NCBI RefSeq assembly: GCF_001598915.1
Contig: NZ_BDAP01000002.1
Location: 496,001 to 560,000 of the forward strand
Direction of reading: 5' to 3'
DNA length: 64,000 nt
Source of the DNA: Williamsia muralis NBRC 105860
GTDB lineage: Bacteria; Actinomycetota; Actinomycetes; Mycobacteriales; Mycobacteriaceae
The translations under genes and the position numbers were made by a program. The notes under the pieces are model-generated. The model was given only the letters and a program-made list of their open reading frames with translations, was not told the DNA's origin and did not search any database. Of this stretch, positions 53,007-61,973 are shown in pieces (position 1 is the first letter of the stretch; the number at the start of each line of letters is the position of its first letter).

Positions 53007-53648
53007 ATGAGGTCCATGGCAGATCCTTTGCGCCCATATGGCGGCGAGAATGGAGCTGACCGGGTCAAACGTCGCCGGGCAGCGCTGATCGAAGCTGCGC
53101 TCGAGATCCTCGGCTCGGCCGACGGGGTGGCGATCAGCGTTCGCGGGGTGTGCCGGCAGGCCGGACTGACCGCGAGATACTTCTACGAGAGCTTCGAAGA
53201 CGTGGACCAGTTGGTGGGCACCACGTACGACGCCGTCGTCTTCGACATAGCCGAGGCCGCCCAGACCGCGGTGACATCCGGCGGGCAGTCTCCGCGCGAG
53301 CAGATCCGTTCCGCGGTGGGCGCCATCGTTCGGCTCATCGACACCGATCGGCGCAAGGGCCGGGTGCTGTTCTCGCAAACACTGCTCAGCGGAACCCTGG
53401 CCACCAAACGGATGGACGCCGCCATGATGTTCGCGGCGCTGACCATCCAGACCTCGGGATCCCAATTCGACGACGCGACCACCCAAGGAGCAGCCCACTT
53501 CTACGTCGGCGGACTCGGGCAAGTGCTCAACGCGTGGATCGACGGCCGAATCGATTGCCCCACCGACGAATTGATCGAACTGTGCGTGACGATGATGTTC
53601 GGTGCGATCTACGAACTGTTGCCCGAGAACGCTCAGCGCACCGATTGA
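53007..53648 (+). CDS. TetR-family transcriptional regulator
   Basis: 213 residues. Helix-turn-helix at about 22-65 (RGVCRQAGLTARYFYESFEDVDQL) and a helical ligand domain. It is divergent from the MpaB-like oxygenase gene with the palindrome at 52930-52945 in between, making it the probable repressor of that gene. The last 16 bases overlap the convergent MFS gene. AAGGTGGAAAG precedes the ATG; an ATG at 53016 is also possible. Confidence 0.9.
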   Translation: MRSMADPLRPYGGENGADRVKRRRAALIEAALEILGSADGVAISVRGVCRQAGLTARYFYESFEDVDQLVGTTYDAVVFDIAEAAQTAVTSGGQSPREQIRSAVGAIVRLIDTDRRKGRVLFSQTLLSGTLATKRMDAAMMFAALTIQTSGSQFDDATTQGAAHFYVGGLGQVLNAWIDGRIDCPTDELIELCVTMMFGAIYELLPENAQRTD

Positions 53649-54892
53649 CCGGCGCGGCGTTCGTTCCAGCGGTCGAAGACCAGCCACGCGAGCAGACCGG
53701 CCACAGCTACACCGATACCGCTCAGGCACACGGCAATCCAGCCACCGGCGCCGTATGCGTAGCCCGATGAGACCGAACCCGCCACCGCGCCTGCGAAGTA
53801 CGTGACCATGTACGCCGTGGTCACGCGGCTGCGCTCCTCCGACGCCAGCGAATAGATCGCGGACTGATTCGCCAACTGCGAAGCCTGAACCCCGAAGTCG
53901 AACACCACGAGGCCGATCACCAGTGCTGCCAACGGTGTTCCGGGCCACGCGAGCGACAACCAGCCGATGATGGTGACAACCCAGGCGGCCGTGCTCGCCA
54001 TCCGCAGATGCCCACGGTCGGCGAGCTTTCCGAACAGCGGAGCCGCCGCGGCGCCGGCGACCCCGGCAAGACCGAACAGGCCGATGGCAGCCTCCGAGTA
54101 GGAGAAGTGCTCGCCCCGACTACCCGAGAGGAGGAACGCGATCGAGGTCCACATGGCGCTGAACCCGAACATCGTGAGAAACCCGAGCAGCATCCGTTGC
54201 CGGAGCATCGTCTCGGCACGGACGATCCGGGCCACCGAGATCAGCAGTTGGCCATAGGGTTGCCGGGGACGGGGCGCGTCGGGTGGCACCGAGACGTAGA
54301 CCACCACGGCCAGCACGACCATCAGGGCGGACCCCGTGAACAACACCGATCGCCAGCCCCCGAATTCGGCGATGAGCCCGCTGACGACGCGGGCCAGCAG
54401 GATGCCCAGCAACAGCCCGCTCATCACCATGCCGACCACGCGCCCGCGATCTGACGGCACCGCAAGGGACGAGGACCACGGCAACACGATCTGGGCGGTG
54501 GCCGCACACACGCCGGCCAGGATCGATGCGACGAAGAGGGTCCCGAAACCTGGAGCCAGTCCCGAGAGCAACAGGGCAACCGCTGATGCGACCATCATGC
54601 TGGGCGCCAACAACTTCCGGTTCAGCAGATCGCCCAGCGGGACCAAGAACAGCAGCCCGGCCGCATACCCGAGTTGAGCGGCGGTCACCACCAGAGCGGC
54701 AGTCGACGTGGAGACATCGAAGTCCTGGCGGATCTCCTCGAGTACCGGTTGCAGGACGTAGAGCGACGACACCGAGACGCCGCACGTGATGGCGAACAAG
54801 ACCACCAGGGACCTGCTGATCCCCGGCCGGTCACCCGGTGAGGCCGGGATCGTCGACGACGGATCGGTGGGTGGGCCTGGCGTCGTTCGCAT
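53633..54892 (-). CDS. Major facilitator superfamily transporter
   Basis: 419 residues from the ATG at 54892; a much longer in-frame extension is a shadow. Twelve helices, with the loop VPLGDLLNRKLL (about 84-95) of the MFS and the repeat segment GKLADRGHLR later. It is of the drug/arabinose-efflux group. The divergent TetR gene at 55058 and the palindrome between them suggest it is an inducible efflux pump. Confidence 0.9.
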   Translation of the reverse strand: MRTTPGPPTDPSSTIPASPGDRPGISRSLVVLFAITCGVSVSSLYVLQPVLEEIRQDFDVSTSTAALVVTAAQLGYAAGLLFLVPLGDLLNRKLLAPSMMVASAVALLLSGLAPGFGTLFVASILAGVCAATAQIVLPWSSSLAVPSDRGRVVGMVMSGLLLGILLARVVSGLIAEFGGWRSVLFTGSALMVVLAVVVYVSVPPDAPRPRQPYGQLLISVARIVRAETMLRQRMLLGFLTMFGFSAMWTSIAFLLSGSRGEHFSYSEAAIGLFGLAGVAGAAAAPLFGKLADRGHLRMASTAAWVVTIIGWLSLAWPGTPLAALVIGLVVFDFGVQASQLANQSAIYSLASEERSRVTTAYMVTYFAGAVAGSVSSGYAYGAGGWIAVCLSGIGVAVAGLLAWLVFDRWNERRAGQSVR

Positions 54893-54975
54893 GATCCCCA
54901 GCCTGCCGGATACGTCGCGGTGACGCGTGATCGGAGCCCTGCGGCGACGTCGGGCAGGCGGCGGCGCGGCGGCAT

Positions 54976-54989
54976 CGGAAGGCCTTCCG
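54976..54989. promoter_or_regulatory. Perfect 14-bp palindrome, putative TetR operator
   Basis: CGGAAGGCCTTCCG, perfect, in the 165-base gap between the divergent MFS (54892) and TetR (55058) starts. Likely site for the downstream TetR protein. Confidence 0.6.
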
Positions 54990-55057
54990 CGGCGAAACGC
55001 CCATCGACCGACCCGTATTCGCGTGAGCGTGATGGAGCGGCACAGTAGGTTGATGAC

Positions 55058-55702
55058 ATGAACACCGTGCCCGAGCCGACGCCGCGAGACCACGGCGGCG
55101 ACAGTTGGCGCGAATACGGCCAGGAAGATCTGCCTGCGCCGCTCGCGGCAGCGCTGTCGGCCTTTGCCGAACACGGATATCACGGCACCTCGGTACGCGA
55201 CATCGCCGCACGCGCAGGCCTGAGTGTGCCGGGGCTCTATCACCACTATCCGTCGAAGCAGTCGCTTCTCAAGGGTTTGCTCGAGCTCACGATGAGTGAT
55301 CTGCTCGGCCGTTCCGAGGCGGCGCTTGCCGAAGCCGGACCGACGCCGCTCGAACGCTACGACGCCGTGGTGGAGTCATTGCTGCGGTTCCACATGTATC
55401 GGCGGGCCCAGGCGTTTGTGGGCTCCACCGAGATCCGCAGCCTGGATCCGTCGTTTCGCACCGATTACATCCAACTGCGCGACAGGCAGCAGCGGATGGT
55501 CGACAGGCTCGTGATGGACGGCGTCGAGTCGGGTGACTTCCGCTGCCCCAATCCAGAGGACGCCGGCCGGGCGGTCACCACCATGTGTGTGGGGGTGTCC
55601 ACCTGGTACCGGCCACAGGGACGTCTCGGTCCCGACGAACTCGTTGCCCGTTATCTGCTGATCGCCAGACGGATGGTGGGGTACTTTCCGGATCAGCCTT
55701 GA
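55058..55702 (+). CDS. TetR-family transcriptional regulator
   Basis: 214 residues. Helix-turn-helix at about 45-85 (TSVRDIAARAGLSVPGLYHHYPSKQSLLKGL). It resembles mycobacterial TetRs of fatty-acid or acyl-CoA metabolism, and sits 120 bases before an acyl-CoA dehydrogenase operon and divergent from an MFS exporter, so it may control either or both. Arg/Trp-rich helices in the C-terminal domain. No operator other than 54976-54989 was seen. Confidence 0.9.
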   Translation: MNTVPEPTPRDHGGDSWREYGQEDLPAPLAAALSAFAEHGYHGTSVRDIAARAGLSVPGLYHHYPSKQSLLKGLLELTMSDLLGRSEAALAEAGPTPLERYDAVVESLLRFHMYRRAQAFVGSTEIRSLDPSFRTDYIQLRDRQQRMVDRLVMDGVESGDFRCPNPEDAGRAVTTMCVGVSTWYRPQGRLGPDELVARYLLIARRMVGYFPDQP

Positions 55703-55822
55703 GGGGTGACGTCGACCGGCTTGACCGTCGAGTCCGCGCGTGACATTCTGGGCCCAATACCGAACGAGCGCTCGGTCGGGATCGCAACCACGGGTTCGCC
55801 GGCGCCGCACAAGGAGGTGCAC

Positions 55823-57049
55823 ATGGCGATCAGCCTTTCCTACGATCCAGCCGTCGAGGACGTGGTCACGAAAACCCGTGACTTCGTCCGCGACCACGTG
55901 ATGCCGATCGAGGACGAGTTCGCCGGTGACATCACCGCCGCCGGCGGCGACAAGCGTCGACTGGAACTGCGTGACCAGGCGCGCGACGCCGGTGTGCTCG
56001 CGCCGCACGCGCCCGTCGAATACGGCGGCCTCGGCCTCAACATGTCCGATCGTGCGCCGGTCTTCGAGGCTGCCGGTTATTCGGTGTTCGGTCCGATCGC
56101 GCTGCACATCGGAGCACCCGACGAGGGCAACGTGCACATGCTCGCGCACATCGCCGGCGCGGACCAGAAAGAGAAGTACCTGGCTCCACTGGCCCGCGGT
56201 GACGTGCGGTCGGCCTTCGCGATGACCGAGCCCGCACCGGGAGCCGGTGCAGACCCGGCAGCACTGCGCACTGCGGCCACCAAGGTCGACGGCGGCTGGA
56301 AGATCAACGGCGACAAATGGTTCATCACTGGCGCCGACGGTGCCGGCTTCTTCATCATCATGGCGCGGACTGCGGGTTCCCCCGGTGACCGCGGCGGCGC
56401 GACGATGTTCCTCGCGCCGGCCGACACCCCCGGCATCACGGTGGGACGCCACATCAACACCATCGACCGCGCGATGATCGGCGGCCACTGCGAGGTGGAA
56501 TTTCGCGACGTGTTCGTTCCGGACGAAGACGTGCTCGGAGAGGTCGACGAGGGTTACCGCTACGCACAGGTGCGGCTCGGCCCAGCACGTATGACCCACG
56601 TCATGCGCTGGATGGGCAGCGCCAACCGTGCTCAGGACGTCGCACTCGACTACGTCGCCCGCCGGGAAGCCTTCGGCGGCAAGCTCGGCGATCTGGGCAT
56701 GATCCAGCAGATGGTGGCCGACAACGAGATCGATCTGGCTGCTGCGCGGGCGTTGCTGGTCAAGGCCTGCTACGCGCTCGACCAGGGTCAGCATGCGGGC
56801 GACGAGACGTCGATCGCAAAAACATTTGCGGCCGAGGCATTTTCGAGAGTCGTCGACCGCGCGATCCAGATGTGCGGCGGCCAAGGAGTGTCCGACGAGC
56901 TGCCATTGGCCCGTCTGCAGCGTGAGCTGCGGCCGTTCCAGATCTACGACGGCCCGTCCGAGGTCCATCGCTGGGCGCTGGCCAAACGGGCCGTGGGCAA
57001 GGCGAAGAAGGCGGCAGCCGCTGCCGCCGCGAACGGAACGCCGTCGTGA
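55823..57049 (+). CDS. Acyl-CoA dehydrogenase (FadE-type)
   Basis: 408 residues from the ATG at 55823 behind AAGGAGGTG; an in-frame upstream extension is unlikely. FAD/substrate motifs: AMTEPAPGAGADPAAL (about 134-149), DKWFITGADGAGF, and the C-terminal IQMCGGQGVSDELPLARLQRELRPFQIYDGPSEVHRWALAKR, with the catalytic acid E in DGPSEVH. It starts beta-oxidation of an acyl-CoA. Linked by a GTGA overlap to a phosphotransferase gene, a classic FadE pairing in actinobacteria. Confidence 0.94.
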   Translation: MAISLSYDPAVEDVVTKTRDFVRDHVMPIEDEFAGDITAAGGDKRRLELRDQARDAGVLAPHAPVEYGGLGLNMSDRAPVFEAAGYSVFGPIALHIGAPDEGNVHMLAHIAGADQKEKYLAPLARGDVRSAFAMTEPAPGAGADPAALRTAATKVDGGWKINGDKWFITGADGAGFFIIMARTAGSPGDRGGATMFLAPADTPGITVGRHINTIDRAMIGGHCEVEFRDVFVPDEDVLGEVDEGYRYAQVRLGPARMTHVMRWMGSANRAQDVALDYVARREAFGGKLGDLGMIQQMVADNEIDLAAARALLVKACYALDQGQHAGDETSIAKTFAAEAFSRVVDRAIQMCGGQGVSDELPLARLQRELRPFQIYDGPSEVHRWALAKRAVGKAKKAAAAAAANGTPS

Positions 57050-58068
57050 CCGAACTTCCGGGCATGGACGTCCCAGCCCTACGCGCCTTCCTGGTCGACA
57101 GCGGTGTGCCGGTATCCGGCGAACTGGTGGTCGAGCTCATCAGCGGTGGCCGCTCGAATCTCACATTCACTGCGCGCGACGACAATTCGCATTGGGTGGT
57201 GCGCCGTCCCCCGACGGGCGGACTGACACCTTCTGCGCACGACATGAACCGCGAGTGGACCGTCACCCGCGCACTGCAGGACACGCCGGTGCCGGTGGCG
57301 CGCACCGTCGCTTTCGACAAAGAGGGGACTGCCCTCGGTGCGCCGCTCACCGTGGTCGAGTTCGTTGACGGCCTCGTGGTGCGCAGCGCCGATGAGCTCG
57401 ACGCTCTCGACGACGCAGCCGTGGAACGCAACGTCACCGGACTCGTCGAGGCACTTGCAGACTTGCATGCCGTGGACTACCAGTCGGTCGGGCTGGGTGA
57501 GTTCGGCCGTCCCGACGGTTTTGTCGGACGGCAGGTGAAGCTGTGGGCTCGGCAGTGGGAACACGTGAAGACCCGCGAACTCGACGATGTCGCGACTTTG
57601 CATGCAGCACTCACTGAGTCGATCCCTGCGCAGACCAGCAACTCGATCGTGCACGGCGACTTCCGCGTCGACAACACCATCCTCGACGCCGGTGATCCGG
57701 GCATTGTGAAAGCCGTTGTCGACTGGGAGATGTCGACTCTGGGTGACCCGCTGACCGACGTCGCACTGATGTGCACGTACCGGGAACCGATTTTTGACGC
57801 CGTCCTGGGGATGAAGGCGGCGTGGACAAGTGATCGGTACCCCTCGCCGGACGACATCGCCCAGCGGTACGCACTGGCATCTGGTCGTGAATTGTCCGAC
57901 TGGAACTTCTATCTCGCGCTCGCCAACTTCAAACTCGGAGTGATCGGCGAGGGCATCACCCACCGCGCGCTCAGCGGATCGTCATCGGGCCGGGGAGCCG
58001 AGAATGCAGCGGCCGCGACCGGCGAGTTCATGGCGGCAGGATTGCGCGCCATCAAGGGAAAGAACTAG
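57046..58068 (+). CDS. Aminoglycoside phosphotransferase-fold (APH) protein
   Basis: 340 residues, GTG start overlapping the previous stop by 4 bases. The APH/choline-kinase fold shows GGRSNLTFTA near the start, the catalytic loop VHGDFRVDNTILD (about 201-213, D204) and the metal-binding VVDWEMSTLGDPLTDVAL (about 223-240). It is a partner of acyl-CoA dehydrogenases in many bacteria. Its own substrate is unknown; phosphorylation of a hydroxyacyl-CoA, as in the 4-hydroxy-acid degradation pathway, is one proposal. Translationally coupled to the dehydrogenase. Confidence 0.92.
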   Translation: MTELPGMDVPALRAFLVDSGVPVSGELVVELISGGRSNLTFTARDDNSHWVVRRPPTGGLTPSAHDMNREWTVTRALQDTPVPVARTVAFDKEGTALGAPLTVVEFVDGLVVRSADELDALDDAAVERNVTGLVEALADLHAVDYQSVGLGEFGRPDGFVGRQVKLWARQWEHVKTRELDDVATLHAALTESIPAQTSNSIVHGDFRVDNTILDAGDPGIVKAVVDWEMSTLGDPLTDVALMCTYREPIFDAVLGMKAAWTSDRYPSPDDIAQRYALASGRELSDWNFYLALANFKLGVIGEGITHRALSGSSSGRGAENAAAATGEFMAAGLRAIKGKN

Positions 58069-58080
58069 AGGGGCACACAC

Positions 58081-58821
58081 GTGACACATGGTGCAGAACG
58101 CAAGGTGGCGTTGGTGACCGGCGCCTCGCGCGGTATCGGCGCGGCGATCGCGACCCGATTCGCTGCGGCAGGCTGGGATCTGACGATCAGTGCCCGCAGC
58201 CTGGAACCGTTGCAGGACTTGGCCGGCCGCCTTTCCGGCGAACACGGGGTGCGTGTGGAGGTGGTCACCGCCGACATGTCCGACGAGGAGCAGTTGCAGA
58301 CACTGGCCACGGGTCATCTCGACCATTTCGACAGGGTCGACGCGTTGGTCCTCAACGCGGGGATGGGGCAGAAGGGGCCGATCGGTGAATTGCCGGTTCG
58401 CCGATTCGACAAGCTTTACCAGGTCAACGTCCGCTCGGCGTACGTGTTGCTCCAGTCGTTGCTGCCGACTCTGCGCAGTACCGCCGAGACCGCTGGAGCC
58501 GCGAAAGTGGTTGCCATTGCATCGATCACCGGTGTACACCCTGAGCCTGAGCTGTCCGCATACGGTGCCACGAAGGCGGCGCTGATCTCCCTGTGCGAAA
58601 CGTTCAACCTCGAGGAATCCGAGAAGGGCGTCTCGGCGACCACCATCTCGCCCGGCTACGTCAACACAGACATGTCATCGTGGACTTCGATTCCCGCTGC
58701 GGAGATGATCACCGCCGACGACGTGGCCACCATGGCGTTCGCGGTCACCGAGTTGTCGCGGTACGCGGTCCTTCCCGGTATCGTCCTCACCCGGCCCGGC
58801 ACCAACCTGGGGCGTGCCTGA
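58081..58821 (+). CDS. Short-chain dehydrogenase/reductase
   Basis: 246 residues. TGASRGIGAAIATRFAAAG at 13-31 binds NAD(P); NAGMGQKG, ASITG and YGATKAAL supply the catalytic residues. GTG start at 58081, 12 bases after the APH stop. Third gene of the acyl-CoA dehydrogenase-APH-SDR operon. Probably oxidises a hydroxy-acyl intermediate. Confidence 0.92.
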   Translation: MTHGAERKVALVTGASRGIGAAIATRFAAAGWDLTISARSLEPLQDLAGRLSGEHGVRVEVVTADMSDEEQLQTLATGHLDHFDRVDALVLNAGMGQKGPIGELPVRRFDKLYQVNVRSAYVLLQSLLPTLRSTAETAGAAKVVAIASITGVHPEPELSAYGATKAALISLCETFNLEESEKGVSATTISPGYVNTDMSSWTSIPAAEMITADDVATMAFAVTELSRYAVLPGIVLTRPGTNLGRA

Positions 58822-58862
58822 CATCAGCGTTGAACTCGTGCGGTCGACGAGGCGCCGCATGA

Positions 58863-59507
58863 TCAGCGTTGATCGACCCATCCGACGCGTGCTGCGGTGA
58901 AGATGAATGGCACGTCGTAGAGCACAACGTACTGGCCCGTGGACGACCTCGGAGGATTCGGGAAGCACATGTCTCCGGAGACCGTGCCACCCGGTGCAAC
59001 CGGGCCGGAGTTCAGTTTGTTCGCAACCCCGCCGAACGACGGGCTGAACTTGGCGCCGTTGGGATCTTGCAGCATCCAGTCGGACACGTTGACGGTCCTG
59101 CGCATGCTGCCGTCGTTACGGATCGTCACCGTGGTGCACAGGTACGCAGCCCCGTAATCACTTGTGCTGAACAGAGAGCTCGTCGTGATGGTCATGCCAT
59201 CGGAGGTCACGGGTTCACCAGCTGCGGCCACGAGGTCACCGTCGAACATGCCCAGGAAAGTCAGGTTTTCGTCATCGGAGTCGCCGTCGCGGCTCGAAGA
59301 CGCGGTGCCGGAATCATTTCCACCGAAGTCGGCAACGGCGGTGACACCCCCGCCGATGAGCAGCACGACTACGCCGAGCAGAACCCACAGCCAGTTTTTC
59401 GTCTTGGGCTGAGGCGGTGGCGGATCATCCCCGGCTGAGAAGACGTCGGCGTGACCGGCGCTTGGGCGTGAGCCGTACGGATGGTTCGGTGATGGATTGG
59501 TGGACAC
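58863..59507 (-). CDS. Membrane-anchored DUF4352 protein
   Basis: 214 residues from the GTG at 59507, chosen for GAGGAG six bases upstream; GTGs at 59513 and 59510 are alternatives. A Pro-rich cytosolic N-terminus (DDPPPPQPKTKN) leads to one membrane helix (about 41-58), a Ser/Asp-rich linker, then an extracytoplasmic beta-sandwich DUF4352 with TTSSLFSTSDYGAAYLCTTVTIRNDG and DPNGAKFSPSF. Two cysteines may pair. A cell-surface role is likely; the precise function is unknown. Confidence 0.85.
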   Translation of the reverse strand: MSTNPSPNHPYGSRPSAGHADVFSAGDDPPPPQPKTKNWLWVLLGVVVLLIGGGVTAVADFGGNDSGTASSSRDGDSDDENLTFLGMFDGDLVAAAGEPVTSDGMTITTSSLFSTSDYGAAYLCTTVTIRNDGSMRRTVNVSDWMLQDPNGAKFSPSFGGVANKLNSGPVAPGGTVSGDMCFPNPPRSSTGQYVVLYDVPFIFTAARVGWVDQR

Positions 59508-59641
59508 GACCACTCCTCACTGCTTCACCAAAGGCAATACATGATTTGCAATCGGTAATCAGAGTATCGGTGACGTGGCAGCCAGTGTTACGTCCGGTTG
59601 CGACGGTTCCGCCGCTCTGGCCGATCCGCGCTAGCAAAGCA

Positions 59642-59676
59642 ATTCGTTGACTGGCAGTCAACCAATGTCCTACTCT
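59642..59676 (+). promoter_or_regulatory. Promoter and operator of the VOC-FAH cluster
   Basis: TTGACT at 59647-59652 and TACTCT at 59671-59676, spaced 18 bases, form a sigma-A-type promoter. GTTGACT-GGC-AGTCAAC (59646-59662) is a perfect 7-bp-arm palindrome over the -35, extending to ATT/AAT (59642-59666) with one mismatch. A repressor bound there would block RNA polymerase. The start of transcription should lie near 59683, 74 bases before the ATG. Confidence 0.75.
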
Positions 59677-59756
59677 GAACGGGCATCGGAGTCGCAGGCG
59701 ATCGCGTGCGAGCACTTACGTTCGCCGATTCCGAGTTACGTCTACGTAGGTAGGAG

Positions 59757-60401
59757 ATGACAGTGGCTACTCGTCCTGCTCAATATGGTGTGGAAGCCGG
59801 TCGCATCGCGCCTGCTCTGATCGCGCATTGGGTAGTCAAGTCCACCAGGCGAACTGAGCTGATTAACTGGTATGGCCAGGTTTTCGGTGCACGCGTAGTC
59901 CATGACGATGGGCAGGTGACTTTTCTGACCTGGGATGATGAGTCTCATCGCCTCGCCATCGTCTCGGTTCCCTCCGTGGTCCGGTACCTGTTCCCGTTCG
60001 CCAAGCTGCGACGCAAAGTGCTTGGTCTGGACCACATCGCTTTCACCGTTCCCACCCTCGAGGGACTCCTGGAGGATTACGTCCGGCTCAAAAGGCAGGG
60101 CATCAGGCCTGTTTGGGCGATCAATCACGGGCCCACCATCTCGTTGTACTACGAGGATCCTGACGGCGTGCGTCTTGAGTTCCAGGTCGAGAACTTCCCA
60201 ACGCCAGAAGAGACGGCCGAGTTCTTCTCCAGCAACGAGTTCAGCGAGAACCCGATCGGTGTGAACATCGACCCTGACTATCTGCTCAGTCAGCTCCGAA
60301 ACGGCGCCACGCAGGAATCTTTGAGGCGCCGCGACGCGGGGGTCCGTCCCGGTCGCAAAATCGTCGCAAACAAGAAAACACTGAACTTCAGGACGTTGTG
60401 A
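59757..60401 (+). CDS. VOC-family extradiol dioxygenase-like protein
   Basis: 214 residues. One vicinal-oxygen-chelate fold unit pair: metal ligand candidates are H24 (ALIAHWVVK), H95 (GLDHIAFTV) and E143 (GVRLEFQVE), matching the His-His-Glu set of iron/manganese VOC enzymes. It is the length of single-domain members. It likely cleaves a ring or isomerises a small substrate. Behind TAGGAG; the first gene of a set with FAH-fold hydrolase, DoxX and SDR, which fits meta-cleavage of an aromatic or steroid ring. The last 25 residues are Arg/Lys-rich. Confidence 0.85.
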   Translation: MTVATRPAQYGVEAGRIAPALIAHWVVKSTRRTELINWYGQVFGARVVHDDGQVTFLTWDDESHRLAIVSVPSVVRYLFPFAKLRRKVLGLDHIAFTVPTLEGLLEDYVRLKRQGIRPVWAINHGPTISLYYEDPDGVRLEFQVENFPTPEETAEFFSSNEFSENPIGVNIDPDYLLSQLRNGATQESLRRRDAGVRPGRKIVANKKTLNFRTL

Positions 60402-60432
60402 GTAAACAAGAACCGGTGGAGGTCGAAGTCCG

Positions 60433-61359
60433 TTGAGCACAAGCGTGATACGCACAGCCGAGGATTGGTGGCGGGTCGAGGGTGAGGTCGCGACTCGCGT
60501 GGACACGGGCGCAACCACGACGGCCGAGCTGCTGGAAGACCGGCCGGCGGTAGAAGCTGCGGTCGGCGGGGACACGCCTGTCGGCACGCTAGCGCCGCTG
60601 TCACCGGTCACCGCGCCGTGCCGGGTGGTTGCTCAGTTGCTGAACTACCGGTCACACGCCATCGACGCCGGCGCCGACGTGGACAACTTGCAGCCGACCT
60701 TCTTTCGCAAATCGTCCGCATCGATCAGCGGCCCCACCGACCCGATCTGTCGACCACCCGAGGTCGGATTGCTCGACTACGAGATCGAATTGGGTCTCGT
60801 GATCGGCGCGCACGTTCCGATCAACCAGGTGGTGACCCCGGAGTCGTTGAGCGAGTTCGTGGCCGGGATCGTCGTGACCAACGACGTATCCGCCCGGGAG
60901 ATACAGCTGACGAAGGTGCAGGTCTACGAGAGCAAGTCGTACCCGACATTCACCCCCGTCGGCCCACGTCTGGTGCTGCTGGAACCAGATGAGTTCGCCC
61001 GCATCCCCGAACTTCGGATGACGCTCTCAGTCAACGGCGAGGTACGACAAGATCAACTCATCGGTGACGACCTTCTCACCCCACCCGCGGCTGCGCTGAC
61101 CCGGCTCGCACGCTTCCAGACATTGTCACCCGGTGACCTGCTGCTCACAGGAACACCCATCGGAACGGCCATCTCGGCGCCTCCCGCCATCGTGCAGAAG
61201 ATCGGCGAACTCCTGCCCGCGACGATCAAGTGGAAATTGTTCTTCTCCCGCCAGGCACGCAACCCAAAATACCTGTCGACGGACGACGTGGTCACCGCAC
61301 GTATCGCGACCGCTGACGGCGACATCGACCTCGGAACGCAAACCAATGTCATCCGGTGA
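60433..61359 (+). CDS. Fumarylacetoacetate hydrolase-family protein
   Basis: 308 residues from a TTG at 60433 with GGAGG at 60417-60421. Metal site E/E/D: DYEIELGLVIG (about 116-126) and TNDVSARE (about 152-159); FFRKSSASISGP is the family opening, LLTGTPIGTA the closing loop. It hydrolyses or decarboxylates a ring-cleavage product such as 2-hydroxy-hexadienoate or a beta-diketone. It follows the dioxygenase by 31 bases, exactly the order of meta-cleavage operons. Confidence 0.9.
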   Translation: MSTSVIRTAEDWWRVEGEVATRVDTGATTTAELLEDRPAVEAAVGGDTPVGTLAPLSPVTAPCRVVAQLLNYRSHAIDAGADVDNLQPTFFRKSSASISGPTDPICRPPEVGLLDYEIELGLVIGAHVPINQVVTPESLSEFVAGIVVTNDVSAREIQLTKVQVYESKSYPTFTPVGPRLVLLEPDEFARIPELRMTLSVNGEVRQDQLIGDDLLTPPAAALTRLARFQTLSPGDLLLTGTPIGTAISAPPAIVQKIGELLPATIKWKLFFSRQARNPKYLSTDDVVTARIATADGDIDLGTQTNVIR

Positions 61360-61548
61360 CCTCAGCTTTGGCACGCGGGCGGGCCGGGCTGAGCTCGTTC
61401 GGTCGTTGTAGGCGAGGCTCGACGCGCCGCCGCGACCATCGCGGTCAAGGTGCAGTTCGACGCCGCAACGCGGGCGTCAGCACTTCACGCAGCGGTACAG
61501 GAGGACGGATCGAGTGATTGTGCACCAGTGCAGAAAATGGGGTATTCG
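61360..61548. other. Gap upstream of the DoxX-like gene
   Basis: 189 bases. No confident promoter or hairpin seen. The start of the following gene could be 12 bases upstream of the annotated one. Confidence 0.3.
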
Positions 61549-61899
61549 ATGTCAGTGATTGTTTCGATCGCGTCGGGGTTGTTGGCAGTCGTGGTGGCGG
61601 TGACGGGCATTCTCAAAGTTGTTGGGCACAAATCTATGCGGGACAACGCCGAGCACTTCGGTTTCAGTATGCAAGCGTTCAGGTTGCTGGGCCTAGCGGA
61701 GATTGCGGGCGCAATCGGACTCATCGCGGGAAACTGGTGGACCGGACTCGGGGTGATCAGCGCCCTGGCCATCCTGCTGCTTCTGGTCGGAGCAGCCATT
61801 CTGCATCTGCACGTGGACAAGAGTGTCAAATCCGCTGCGCCAGCTGTAATGTGCGGCGCCCTCGCGGCCTTCGTCGCTGCCGGCTGGATAGTCGGCTGA
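61549..61899 (+). CDS. DoxX-like small membrane protein
   Basis: 116 residues from the ATG at 61549; ATG 61537 is possible and no clear ribosome-binding site distinguishes them. Four hydrophobic helices (about 2-21, 46-64, 66-84, 94-112) with GKHKSMRDNAEHFGFS-like polar loop and LGLAEIAGAIGLIAGNWW, the DoxX pattern. The role of DoxX-like proteins is unclear, perhaps redox or thiol stress. Located between FAH hydrolase and SDR genes of the same direction. Confidence 0.78.
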   Translation: MSVIVSIASGLLAVVVAVTGILKVVGHKSMRDNAEHFGFSMQAFRLLGLAEIAGAIGLIAGNWWTGLGVISALAILLLLVGAAILHLHVDKSVKSAAPAVMCGALAAFVAAGWIVG

Positions 61900-61973
61900 C
61901 CCACCGGACGCGACAAGAGCCACTGCGTCCTCGTCAGTTTTACACTTCGGGTTCCCCGATTTAGGAGATAGTT

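Noticed and set aside
55376-56968. 530-codon minus-strand frame opposite TetR and the acyl-CoA dehydrogenase
   Set aside because: It crosses a promoter gap and two genes with clear domains.
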